DNA of 32,058 nucleotides from positions 1-32,058 of the forward strand of contig CAMBTO010000021.1 in assembly GCA_945870865.1 (NCBI GenBank), read 5' to 3'. Below are positions 1-10,596 of the stretch, one piece after another. The position numbers and the translations under genes are program-made. The DNA is from Klebsiella pneumoniae. Lineage in GTDB: Bacteria; Pseudomonadota; Gammaproteobacteria; Eutrophobiales; Eutrophobiaceae. Under the pieces are notes generated by a model that was not told where the DNA came from, made no database searches, and worked only from the letters and a program-made list of their open reading frames with translations. The stretch's first letter is position 1. Each line of letters opens with the position of its first letter.

Positions 1-1192
1 ATTCGCCCGGTGTACCCGGTGCGACCACGATGACCGGACACTCGCCATTACGGCCATAAATGACCTGCAACAGATCAGCCTGCTCGGTCTTCGTCGGCAG
101 TCCGGTAGACGGACCTCCACGCTGTACATCAATGATCACAACCGGCAACTCGGCCATCACGGCGAGTCCAATCGCCTCGGCCTTCAACGCGACACCCGGA
201 CCGCTGGTACCGGTCAGACCCAGGCTACCGCCGTAGGACGCACCGATCGCCATGCCGATGGCGGAGATCTCGTCTTCCGCCTGTACAGTACGCACCCCAA
301 AATTTCGCAATTTCGCCAATTCATGCAGGATGTCACTGGCCGGGGTAATCGGATACGAGGCATAAATTAGCGGTCGACCACACAGCTCGGCCGCCGCGAC
401 AAATCCGAGTGCCGTCGCCTCGTTACCGGTAATACGACGGTATTCGCCCGGTGCCAACTTTATCTTGCTGACGCTATAACGCGAGGTGAACACCTCCAGC
501 GTGTCGGCAAAATTGAACCCGGCCTGTAACGCAAGTTTGTTCGCCTCGGCCAACAGCGCCTTCTTACCAGTAAAGATCTTGTCTATGCGACGGTTAACCA
601 GATCGAGCGGACGGTCATACATCCAGCAGACCAGTCCCAGCGTAAACATGTTCTTCGTCAGCTCGGCCTGGCGCTTACTCAACCCGACCGGCTCCACCGC
701 GGCGACACAAACCGAGGTAATCGGCAGATCAAATACGGCATAACCGGACAGGCTGCCATCTTCACGCGGGTCGGTCACATAACCGGCCTTCTTCAGGTCG
801 GCCTTGTCGAACGAATCATGATTGAGAATAACGGTACCGCCGGGCTTTAATTCTTTCAAATGCACACGCAAGGCCGCCGGGTTCATCGCCACCAGCACAT
901 CGGGATTATCACCGGGCGTGTGGATATCAAACGAGGAAAAATTCAGCTGGAAACTGCTGACACCGGCCAGCGTACCGGCCGGGGCACGGATTTCGGCAGG
1001 GAAGTCTGGCAAGGTGCTGATGTCATGTCCGACAACCGCGGAGTTATCGCTAAACATCGCGCCGGTTACCTGGATACCGTCACCGGAGTCACCGGCAAAA
1101 CGGATAATCACACTTTCGATTTCTACAAACCCCTTCCCTTTTGTCGTGGTCGTATTCATCGGATTGACCCCCGAATTTGTCTCGTTTGGCAT
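1..1192 (-). CDS. korA: 2-oxoacid:ferredoxin oxidoreductase alpha subunit, 3' part outside window
   Basis: Open frame on the minus strand running off the left edge. The N-terminal part matches the gamma domain of 2-oxoacid:acceptor oxidoreductases (IIRFAGDSGDGIQVTG near the start). The later part matches the pyrimidine-binding alpha domain (GNEATALGFVAAAELCGRPL, then YPITPASDILHELA, QAEDEISAIGMAIGASYGG and DVQRGGPSTGLPTKTEQADL). This gamma-alpha fusion is typical of KorA, which with the TPP-binding KorB converts 2-oxoglutarate (or another 2-oxoacid) plus CoA to an acyl-CoA, reducing ferredoxin. A korB gene is expected just beyond position 1; that is inference. Two in-frame ATGs compete: 1192 (MPNETNSG...) and 1159 (MNTTTTKG...). 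The second has a GGGGG stretch eight bases upstream, the first only a weak ACGAG, so 1159 is a real alternative. Substrate preference among 2-oxoacids cannot be read here. Confidence 0.88.
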   Translation of the reverse strand, partial: MPNETNSGVNPMNTTTTKGKGFVEIESVIIRFAGDSGDGIQVTGAMFSDNSAVVGHDISTLPDFPAEIRAPAGTLAGVSSFQLNFSSFDIHTPGDNPDVLVAMNPAALRVHLKELKPGGTVILNHDSFDKADLKKAGYVTDPREDGSLSGYAVFDLPITSVCVAAVEPVGLSKRQAELTKNMFTLGLVCWMYDRPLDLVNRRIDKIFTGKKALLAEANKLALQAGFNFADTLEVFTSRYSVSKIKLAPGEYRRITGNEATALGFVAAAELCGRPLIYASYPITPASDILHELAKLRNFGVRTVQAEDEISAIGMAIGASYGGSLGLTGTSGPGVALKAEAIGLAVMAELPVVIIDVQRGGPSTGLPTKTEQADLLQVIYGRNGECPVIVVAPGTPGE

Positions 1193-1225
1193 GTCTTGGC
1201 TCGTTTACTCGTCTAAATGTTAATT

Positions 1226-1253
1226 TTAGCAATAACTCAGGATTAATTGCTAA
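1226..1253. promoter_or_regulatory. Inverted repeat upstream of the oxidoreductase gene, possible operator
   Basis: TTAGCAAT at 1226-1233 is repeated inverted as ATTGCTAA at 1246-1253, with 12 bases between, in the AT-rich leader just upstream of the minus-strand oxidoreductase gene. The symmetry is seen directly; its use as a protein-binding site is inference, and I do not match it to a named regulator. Confidence 0.3.
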
Positions 1254-1312
1254 TATATTGAATATCTTTCCAAAATTGCTGTTTATGCGTTGTAAGAATC
1301 CGACGTAGCACC

Positions 1313-1864
1313 TTACGCTAATCGCTCTTTTTCCCAGTACACCTCTTGCCCACCCTCCTGCCGGGCCAGCGTCCGGGCCAACACGAACAGCAGGTCGGAT
1401 AGTCGGTTCAGATAGATGGCCGTCTGCGGGTTTACAGACTCGGTACGAGCCAGTTCAATCACACGTCGCTCGGCACGTCGACACACCGCACGCGCCAGCT
1501 GACACTGACAGGCGGCCGCGTTACCCCCAGGCAGGATAAACTCCTTCAACGCGGGCAGACTCGCGTTGTAATCGTCTATTGCCTGCTCCAGTGCCTGCAC
1601 ATACGACTCGCGCACAAAGGTGTAACCCGGCATTGACAACTCACCGCCCAGATCAAACAACGCATGCTGGATGTCGGTCAGCAAGCGGCTGATGTCTTCC
1701 GGCAGTCCGGTGCTGATCAACAAACCCAGCAGGCTGTTTAATTCATCCACATCGCCCATCGCCTCGATACGTGGCGTGTCCTTGCCGACACGCACACCGT
1801 CACCCAGTCCGGTCGTGCCGTCATCACCAGTACGCGTATAGATTTTTGTCAGTCGGTTACCCAT
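1313..1864 (-). CDS. pduO: PduO-type ATP:cob(I)alamin adenosyltransferase
   Basis: A 183-aa cytosolic enzyme that transfers the adenosyl group of ATP to cob(I)alamin, forming adenosylcobalamin. The N-terminal ATP-binding motif of the family is clear (KIYTRTGDDGTTGLGDG, residues 7-23). The conserved helix with CQCQLARAVCRRAERRV lies around residues 119-135, and the C-terminal NRLSDLLFVLAR segment is also typical. Length fits the family (about 180-190 aa). The ATG is five bases downstream of the stop of the BtuB-like receptor, so the two genes almost certainly share one mRNA under the cobalamin riboswitch. Receptor plus adenosyltransferase points to salvage of external corrinoids rather than de novo synthesis. 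Family assignment is firm; the symbol follows the PduO subfamily and does not imply a propanediol pathway. Confidence 0.93.
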   Translation of the reverse strand: MGNRLTKIYTRTGDDGTTGLGDGVRVGKDTPRIEAMGDVDELNSLLGLLISTGLPEDISRLLTDIQHALFDLGGELSMPGYTFVRESYVQALEQAIDDYNASLPALKEFILPGGNAAACQCQLARAVCRRAERRVIELARTESVNPQTAIYLNRLSDLLFVLARTLARQEGGQEVYWEKERLA

Positions 1865-1869
1865 GGCGG

Positions 1870-3882
1870 CTACCGGTAATCATAGTGCAGTGACAACATG
1901 AAATTGCGACCCGGAGAGGGATACCAGGTCTCCACTTCGGCAAAGGACTGGCGGAAATCGAACCCCGTATTCGCCGCATCACTGTACTGCCGGGCAAACA
2001 GATTATTGACCCGCAACGCCAGCGTGAACTGATCCATCCGGTAGGCCACATTCAGATTGCTGACCACATGCCCGGGCAGTTCTGCAAACGTATTGGCAAA
2101 ATCACCACCGAGCACACGATCACTCACACCGACCAGCTCCAGCCAGCCGCTCAACTGCTCTGCCGGACGGTAACTGGCACGCACGCTCCCGCTGTGTGCA
2201 GCCACAAAGGTCAGATCGGCACCGTCATACGGGCCAGAGACAAACTGTGCATCGGTAAAGTTATAGCTGGCAGCCACATCAAATGTAGTAGTTACGGCAT
2301 AACTGCCGTCCAGCGTCACGCCCTGACGCCGCGTATCACCGGTATTCGTATTCAGAAACAGCAGCGGATCAAACACGATCTCATCATTAATATCGAGCTG
2401 ATAGACCTGCATACCTGCTCGCGCCGCTGTCCCCTGCCATTCCACACCGAGCTCGGACGACAGCCCACTCTGGGTGGCCGGCAAGGCCACCGTTTGGCCA
2501 AACGCAAACAGATCGGCAAAGAAATTATTGTCGGCCACCGCCGAATACTCATCTGCAGTCACAAACCGATAGTTACGATCAAGCCTGCCAAACACCCGCC
2601 AGTCGGGCATAAACTGCCACGCCAGACCGAGCTCCCAGGCATGTTCATTGTCGTCTATCTCCGTCCCCTCCGGCAGTGAACGGCCGAACGCGAGTGTATC
2701 GACGAGGATATCATTACTGACCTCACCATAACGCCCACCGGCAATACCAGTCAGGCTGTTGGTAAACGGCACCACAACCCGGGCATAGGCGCTTTGCTGT
2801 AGCTGGGTATCATCAGTCAGACCAAAGTCAGACTGGATCCGGTAATCGGTAGCAAACAGATCGGCACCGACGGTCAGCAGCGCCTCGCCAGAGGCCAGCG
2901 GCAGCCGTGCATTCAGGCGCGGGGTAAACTCACGGTGACGACGTGCTGAATCAAACAGACCTGGCATACCGCCCGAACTCAACTGCCCGGCAGTGTCGCT
3001 GCGGCGGCTGGTAAATTCGGCGAGCAGCTCCAGACGGTCAGATAAATCCTGACGCAACCCAACACGTCCTGCCCGCGTGTCTGTGTTGATGTAATCGTTG
3101 AGGTTCAGCGCCTGGCTGCGGTCCACTTCCAGTTGATCGAGGAACAAGGGCCCCGGTGCACCCATCTGCTCTGCCTGTCCCTGCAACTCGACAAACACCT
3201 GGCCCGATCCATAATCATAGGCAGCTGTAGAAAACAGGTCGGTCAACTGTAAATTATTATTGTCACGGTAATTGTCATTTAATAGCCGCCGCGCACCGGC
3301 ACGGTAACTGATCCCGTTCGCATGGCTGTTCTCGACCGTCGCTGACAGTGTACGGTTATCATAACTGCCGTAACCGACGTGGACATCGATGTCTGGTGCG
3401 ACCGGTTTGCGGGTGACCACATTAATCACCCCGCCCACCGCCTTGTCACCATACAGACTGCCGAGGCTGCCGCGGACGATCTCGATCTGTTCAATACTGC
3501 TGATCGCCACTGTGTTCAGATCAGGCAGGCTGTTATCGGCATTGTTCAGGCGACGCCCGTCGACCAGGATCAATGTGTTTTGCGGTGCGGTTGCAGAGAA
3601 TCCCCGCAGGCCCACACTCGCATCAGTGCCATCACCGAACAGGTCCGAAACCTCCAGACCACCGTTACTGCGCAGCACATCCAGCATATTCACCGCGCCG
3701 CTGCGACGGATATCGTCGGCGGTGATGACGGAAATAGACAGCGGAATATTCTTCAGCATCGATTCTGTACGAGTCGCACTGACCACGATGTTGTCCACCT
3801 CGTCTGCAACAACAGGACAGGTGGCGTTAAAGGATAAAAGACCCAGATACAAACTGGCCGGGACAAACTTGACGTATGACAT
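1870..3882 (-). CDS. btuB: BtuB-like TonB-dependent vitamin B12 receptor
   Basis: A 670-aa outer-membrane receptor for TonB-driven uptake, most likely of cobalamin. The start at 3882 has an ideal AGGAGGTCAGT ribosome site; an in-frame extension to 3960 lacks one and enters the leader. Residues 1 to about 26 form a signal peptide ending near PVVADEV, followed by a TonB box (DNIVVSAT). The plug domain shows IPLSISVITADDIR, LRGFSATAPQNTLILVDGRR and IEQIEIVRGSLGSLYG. The rest is a beta-barrel ending in FMLSLHYDYR with the usual aromatic-rich terminus. It is longer than E. coli BtuB (614 aa). The B12 role rests on the upstream cobalamin riboswitch and the adenosyltransferase five bases downstream; sequence alone would only say TonB-dependent receptor. 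On the cell membrane TonB-ExbBD and BtuFCD would be partners; none is in this window. Confidence 0.9.
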   Translation of the reverse strand: MSYVKFVPASLYLGLLSFNATCPVVADEVDNIVVSATRTESMLKNIPLSISVITADDIRRSGAVNMLDVLRSNGGLEVSDLFGDGTDASVGLRGFSATAPQNTLILVDGRRLNNADNSLPDLNTVAISSIEQIEIVRGSLGSLYGDKAVGGVINVVTRKPVAPDIDVHVGYGSYDNRTLSATVENSHANGISYRAGARRLLNDNYRDNNNLQLTDLFSTAAYDYGSGQVFVELQGQAEQMGAPGPLFLDQLEVDRSQALNLNDYINTDTRAGRVGLRQDLSDRLELLAEFTSRRSDTAGQLSSGGMPGLFDSARRHREFTPRLNARLPLASGEALLTVGADLFATDYRIQSDFGLTDDTQLQQSAYARVVVPFTNSLTGIAGGRYGEVSNDILVDTLAFGRSLPEGTEIDDNEHAWELGLAWQFMPDWRVFGRLDRNYRFVTADEYSAVADNNFFADLFAFGQTVALPATQSGLSSELGVEWQGTAARAGMQVYQLDINDEIVFDPLLFLNTNTGDTRRQGVTLDGSYAVTTTFDVAASYNFTDAQFVSGPYDGADLTFVAAHSGSVRASYRPAEQLSGWLELVGVSDRVLGGDFANTFAELPGHVVSNLNVAYRMDQFTLALRVNNLFARQYSDAANTGFDFRQSFAEVETWYPSPGRNFMLSLHYDYR

Positions 3883-4000
3883 ACTGACCTCCTGATACAT
3901 GCCCTCACCCGGGCACTGATACGAATGGAGATATCGGGAAGTCAGGACAGATGTCGGCAACAGTCCGGCATCCGACCCTCGCCCGCCGCGATACCGGTTT

Positions 4001-4200
4001 ACAAGTCAGGCCTGTCTCCGGACTTGCAGGTCAGATACAAACAAAGTATCCAGGATAAATCGCCTTCCCGTGCGAACACAGTGGCGTGTGATTTACCCGT
4101 AACCTGCACACCGTTGCGGGGGCAGTGTCGGCATGTGCGCATAAAGGCATGTCACCGACTTCCAGTTTAACCCCGGGAGACGCACACCCGGGGAACCTGA
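4001..4200 (-). ncRNA. Cobalamin (B12) riboswitch
   Basis: On the minus strand, between the promoter at 4211-4239 and the receptor start. Read 5' to 3', it contains the conserved GCCCCCGCAAC core (complement of 4113-4123), then CACGGGAAGGCGA, then the B12 box AAGTCCGGAGACAGGCCTG (complement of about 4007-4025). These are the diagnostic elements of the cobalamin riboswitch family. About 120 bases separate the B12 box from the receptor ATG at 3882. I see no obvious terminator with a T-tract in that stretch, so control of translation initiation is more likely than attenuation; that is inference. High cobalamin should lower expression of the receptor and the adenosyltransferase. The 5' boundary is approximate. 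Confidence 0.93.
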
Positions 4201-4210
4201 ACTTGCCGCT

Positions 4211-4239
4211 ATTCTAGATATAGCACCGCACAATTACAA
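4211..4239 (-). promoter_or_regulatory. Sigma70-like promoter for the cobalamin riboswitch operon
   Basis: On the minus strand, a -35 TTGTAA (complement of 4234-4239), a 17-base spacer and a -10 TAGAAT (complement of 4211-4216) lie just upstream of the riboswitch. The predicted transcript start near 4204 fits the riboswitch 5' end. Pattern match only. Confidence 0.55.
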
Positions 4240-4274
4240 GTTACATAATTATATGAGCTTATTCCAATATGGAC

Positions 4275-4303
4275 TGGTCACCCTCGGACCAGAGGACTAT
4301 AAT
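4275..4303 (+). promoter_or_regulatory. Sigma70-like promoter for metH
   Basis: A perfect -10 TATAAT at 4298-4303, 17 bases after TGGTCA at 4275-4280 (4 of 6 matches to TTGACA). It would start transcription near 4310, some 13 bases before the SAH riboswitch. It is divergent from the B12 operon promoter, with only about 35 bases between the two -35 elements. Confidence 0.6.
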
Positions 4304-4322
4304 CTGCGGCGTAATAAGTTTG

Positions 4323-4422
4323 TCTGAGGAGCGTTGCGATGGGACCACCCACCAGGCTCAGATGAATCTCGAAGTATAACGGCGCTCGCTTGAATAGACC
4401 GGGACACCGGCATGGGCGAGGC
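4323..4422 (+). ncRNA. S-adenosylhomocysteine (SAH) riboswitch
   Basis: Matches the known SAH (ahcY) riboswitch architecture. TCTGAG (4323-4328) pairs with CTCAGA (4357-4362) to form P1. The conserved GAGGAGCGTTGCGA and CCAGGCTC segments lie in it, and AACGGCGCTC follows, whose CGCTC (4383-4387) can pair with GAGCG (4329-4333) as the family's pseudoknot. A further hairpin pairs CTCGC with GCGAG around 4385-4420, closing an inner CCGG/CCGG stem. The family usually precedes ahcY, metH or metF and turns expression on when SAH accumulates, so placement before metH fits. Homocysteine made from SAH is the MetH substrate, making this feed-forward control. The ATG at 4412 lies inside the last hairpin, which argues against it being the metH start. 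The 3' boundary is approximate. Confidence 0.88.
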
Positions 4423-4492
4423 CAAGACCGTTAACCACTCACCGCATGTCTGTTGTTACCCCGCTATAAACAACGTAAACAGATACCGGACC

Positions 4493-8200
<3,708 letters not shown>

Positions 8201-8268
8201 TGAGGAGGCCCGCGTCTATGACTTCGGTCTGGACTGATACGTGAGCAGGATCTTCGAGAAGGTCACAA

Positions 8269-8296
8269 TAAAGACGGGGGTTAGCCCCCGTCTTTA
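8269..8296. terminator. Strong bidirectional terminator hairpin after metH
   Basis: A perfect 12-bp stem, TAAAGACGGGGG / CCCCCGTCTTTA, with a TTAG loop. It lies between the converging metH and hicB genes and has A- and T-rich flanks on both sides, so it can serve both. Confidence 0.85.
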
Positions 8297-8302
8297 CTCG
8301 TG

Positions 8303-8542
8303 CTATGCAACAAACTGAAGTTTATTAGCGTAATCGCGACCAGAAGTAGGAGGAGGAAGTGGCTTTCCTTCCGTTTCATACAGCGTTATTGCTTCATCTA
8401 CAATCTGACATAACTCATCGAATACTTCCTTCTCATTATGCCCATGGCATCCCCCGAAGATTAATCCGGGTGCACTACCGACATAGCATTGATCTTCTTC
8501 AGACCATTCAACGATTTTTACGTACTTTGCGCTACTTTTCAT
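8303..8542 (-). CDS. hicB: HicB family antitoxin
   Basis: A 79-aa protein with the partial RNase-H-like HicB fold: an N-terminal strand (YVKIVEWSEEDQCYVGSAPGL), the GCHGHNEKEVFDEL turn and helix, and a helix ending VDEAITLYETEGKPLPPP. It neutralises the HicA toxin by direct binding. The usual C-terminal helix-turn-helix or ribbon-helix-helix seen in longer HicB proteins is absent; the protein ends soon after TSGRDYANKL. Any autoregulation must therefore come from the short form or an outside factor. Its ATG overlaps the hicA stop (ATGA), so translation is coupled with toxin first, antitoxin second, the common HicAB order. Confidence 0.92.
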   Translation of the reverse strand: MKSSAKYVKIVEWSEEDQCYVGSAPGLIFGGCHGHNEKEVFDELCQIVDEAITLYETEGKPLPPPTSGRDYANKLQFVA

Positions 8543-8736
8543 TTTTTCGACTCCTCTATGGCCAGTCGTACGGCGCGGATCTGGTAATGTTTAGCATCAT
8601 CGCCAGTTTTAGATGATATTGTAATTGGTTCACAAACATCAGGGTGAATAAAATTTCGATGGCTGCCTTTTCCACCGCGATTTCTGAACCCTGCTCGTTC
8701 CAGATCTGTAATCAAATCCCTGATTTTTGGCGGCAT
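8539..8736 (-). CDS. hicA: HicA family toxin (mRNA interferase)
   Basis: A 65-aa protein with the double-stranded-RNA-binding-like HicA fold. It has the family pattern KIRDLITDLERAGF, then GGKGSHRNFIHP with the catalytic histidine at residue 26, and a C-terminal helix. HicA cleaves mRNA and blocks translation when unbound. The start has a good AGGAGG seven bases upstream. Length is normal and the active histidine is intact, so the toxin looks functional. It overlaps hicB by four bases. Confidence 0.92.
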   Translation of the reverse strand: MPPKIRDLITDLERAGFRNRGGKGSHRNFIHPDVCEPITISSKTGDDAKHYQIRAVRLAIEESKK

Positions 8737-8826
8737 CCTTGCCTCCTGTTTTGTTATTCTCCAAAATCCGTATTCAATTGCTGTATTTCGAATTGACCAA
8801 CTATAATACGCCTCACAAATTAAATC

Positions 8827-9288
8827 TTACAACCACCGCTTAACCCTCAATCTGTACTCCTCAAACTCCCCACCAAACAAAGCCGTGAGCGCCCTCTCCT
8901 CCGGCGCAATCTGGAACCGGTTGATATACAAGACATATGCAGGCACACCGACCAACGCCCATAACGAAGCAAGATAAACCGCCCATGCCAGCAGAAACAG
9001 CGCAAAGCCGACATACATGGGATTACGCGAGACCCGATAGATACCTGAACTGACCAGTGATGTGGCCTTTTCCGGTTTGAGAGGATTCACAGTGGTCTTT
9101 GCCAGCCTGAATGAAACCACCCCGGCGATACAAAAAAACGCACCGATCAGCGTAATGGCAGACGCGGCTATAAGTTGGGATGAATCCCTTGCCGGAACCG
9201 TGGGCGCAGTAGAGGCGATACCCCACATTGCCAAACCAAACACAAGGGCGACTATCGGCGGTGGGATCCTGTTTTCGAGTATGCGCAT
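8827..9288 (-). CDS. Isoprenylcysteine methyltransferase-like (ICMT/PEMT family) membrane protein
   Basis: A 153-aa integral membrane protein with about four hydrophobic segments. The C-terminal half carries the signature shared by isoprenylcysteine carboxyl methyltransferases and phospholipid methyltransferases: GIYRVSRNPMYVGFALFLLAWAV, then EERALTALFGGEFEEYRLRVKRWL. These residues bind S-adenosylmethionine at the membrane face. Bacterial members are usually uncharacterised; a lipid or small hydrophobic thiol acceptor is possible but cannot be read from sequence. It appears to be monocistronic. The ATG at 9288 is the first in a frame without a striking ribosome site, so the exact start is less sure than the family. 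Confidence 0.82.
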   Translation of the reverse strand: MRILENRIPPPIVALVFGLAMWGIASTAPTVPARDSSQLIAASAITLIGAFFCIAGVVSFRLAKTTVNPLKPEKATSLVSSGIYRVSRNPMYVGFALFLLAWAVYLASLWALVGVPAYVLYINRFQIAPEERALTALFGGEFEEYRLRVKRWL

Positions 9289-9476
9289 TGCAGCCTGGTA
9301 GTTGTCAGGTGGGCAGATTCCACATTATCAAGACTATGGATGAAATCAACAAGTTGCGTAGTTTTGACCCCGAAACATTAAACGTGCAGTCCACGAGGTA
9401 GCTAATTTAGAATAGTCCTTTTATACTTCCTATACACTCAACAACCGCCCAGCTTGGGCGCATCAGGAGAAACACC

Positions 9477-10220
9477 ATGTTCCGTACCTTTACCCTTATG
9501 TCCGCCACTGTTGTTGCCCTGGCTACGCTCTCGGGCGTCGCACTGGCGCAGGAAATCCCCGGTTATGTTACGGCGGCGGTCGCTGACACCGCTCGTCCGG
9601 CCGAACAGATCGCCGATGATGCCGTCCGCTTGCCTGCTGAAACCGTCGCCTTTGCGATGATTAAACAAGGCGCTGTGGTAGCCGAAGTACGCCCCGGCGG
9701 CGGTTATTACACCCGTATTCTTTCGAAGGCCGTCGGCCCGAATGGCAAGATCTATGCGGTAGACAGCGCCGAGCGACTGAAAGCCACCCCGGATCGTATG
9801 GACAAGATCGCCGCGCTTGCAACGGCCTATCCAAACGTCAAGGTCGCCACCCCGCCGTTTGCCGCGCTGAACGAGATAGGCGAACCGCTGGATGCCGTCT
9901 GGACCTCCGCCAATTACCACGACATGATCAACGGCCAGACCCCGGAAGAAATCGCCGCGTTCAATAAAGGTGTGTTTAGCGCCTTGAAGCCGGGCGGTAT
10001 CTATTTCATCCTCGACCATGCCGCACCGGATGGCTCAGGCCTGACCGCCACCAACACGACCCACCGCATCGATCCGGCGGCCGTGAAAGAACAGGTAATC
10101 TCAGCAGGGTTTACACTTGATGCCGAAGGCGACGCCCTTATGCGTGCCGCCGACGACCGCACCACCAAAGGCGCGTTCGAGAATTCCCAGTTCATGCTGC
10201 GCTTCCGTAAACCGGAATAA
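9477..10220 (+). CDS. Exported class I methyltransferase-like protein
   Basis: A 247-aa protein with a clear Sec signal peptide (residues 1-24, cut near ALA/QE) and a good AGGAG ribosome site. The mature part resembles predicted methyltransferases of the COG4798 type. Motif I appears as VVAEVRPGGGYYTRIL (residues 67-82), where the usual acidic-x-G-x-G is altered to EVRPGGG; an acidic residue ends the next strand (IYAVD, D96). LDAVWTSANYHDM and FSALKPGGIYFILDHA match the later strands, and THRIDPAAVKEQVISAGF is also typical of the group. An exported protein would meet little S-adenosylmethionine, so the real ligand or activity is uncertain. It is followed by a stem-loop at 10242-10266 and stands alone. 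Confidence 0.8.
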   Translation: MFRTFTLMSATVVALATLSGVALAQEIPGYVTAAVADTARPAEQIADDAVRLPAETVAFAMIKQGAVVAEVRPGGGYYTRILSKAVGPNGKIYAVDSAERLKATPDRMDKIAALATAYPNVKVATPPFAALNEIGEPLDAVWTSANYHDMINGQTPEEIAAFNKGVFSALKPGGIYFILDHAAPDGSGLTATNTTHRIDPAAVKEQVISAGFTLDAEGDALMRAADDRTTKGAFENSQFMLRFRKPE

Positions 10221-10241
10221 GCAAAATAGTCAGTGATACAC

Positions 10242-10266
10242 GGCGCGCGAGGATCCCTCGCGCGCC
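10242..10266 (+). terminator. GC-rich stem-loop after the exported methyltransferase-like gene
   Basis: A perfect 11-bp inverted repeat, GGCGCGCGAGG / CCTCGCGCGCC, with a three-base loop, 22 bases after the stop. Only a short T-containing tail (ATTATTTA) follows, so termination efficiency is uncertain. Confidence 0.6.
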
Positions 10267-10596
10267 ATTATTTACAAGACCCGTCCCGAACTAGCACCCA
10301 CATACAACTTTCTTCCCGGCACCACCTTCTGTGCCAATGATTTCGTAACCATCACGGCGCCACGGTAATCCCCCCATTAATAAAGGATAAGTAGTATTGT
10401 TAATTGAGTGATGCGCATATATGACGGCTAACTATGCTTTAACGTGACAGGGTTGCTGCACGTTAATTTTCTTCTATATGGGATCGCTGAACCCGGGGTG
10501 ACCAGGACGATGCGTTTTTACCAATATGCCGGGCTTGCACTTTTCAATAATTCCCTCAGCTGGATTTTAACCCGTCTCTGCACTAATATTATCTCG
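10267..10596. other. Intergenic stretch with no recognised gene
   Basis: About 330 bases between the stem-loop and the stop of the converging amidohydrolase gene. I see no open frame with coding character on either strand, no tRNA-like fold and no copy of the repeats found elsewhere in the window. Confidence 0.5.

Noticed and set aside
860-1223. Two overlapping plus-strand open frames
   Set aside because: They lie opposite the oxidoreductase coding strand, whose protein matches a known family along its length; the plus-strand products have no recognisable domain.
2068-3895. Several plus-strand open frames opposite the BtuB-like receptor
   Set aside because: The minus-strand frame has signal peptide, TonB box, plug and barrel; the others are antisense shadows.
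3925-4170. 81-aa plus-strand open frame over the riboswitch
   Set aside because: It covers the conserved cobalamin aptamer on the other strand, and its product looks random.
8216-8242. Tiny open frame after metH with an AGGAGG nearby
   Set aside because: Only eight codons, no homology known to me, and directly before the terminator; too little to call a gene.
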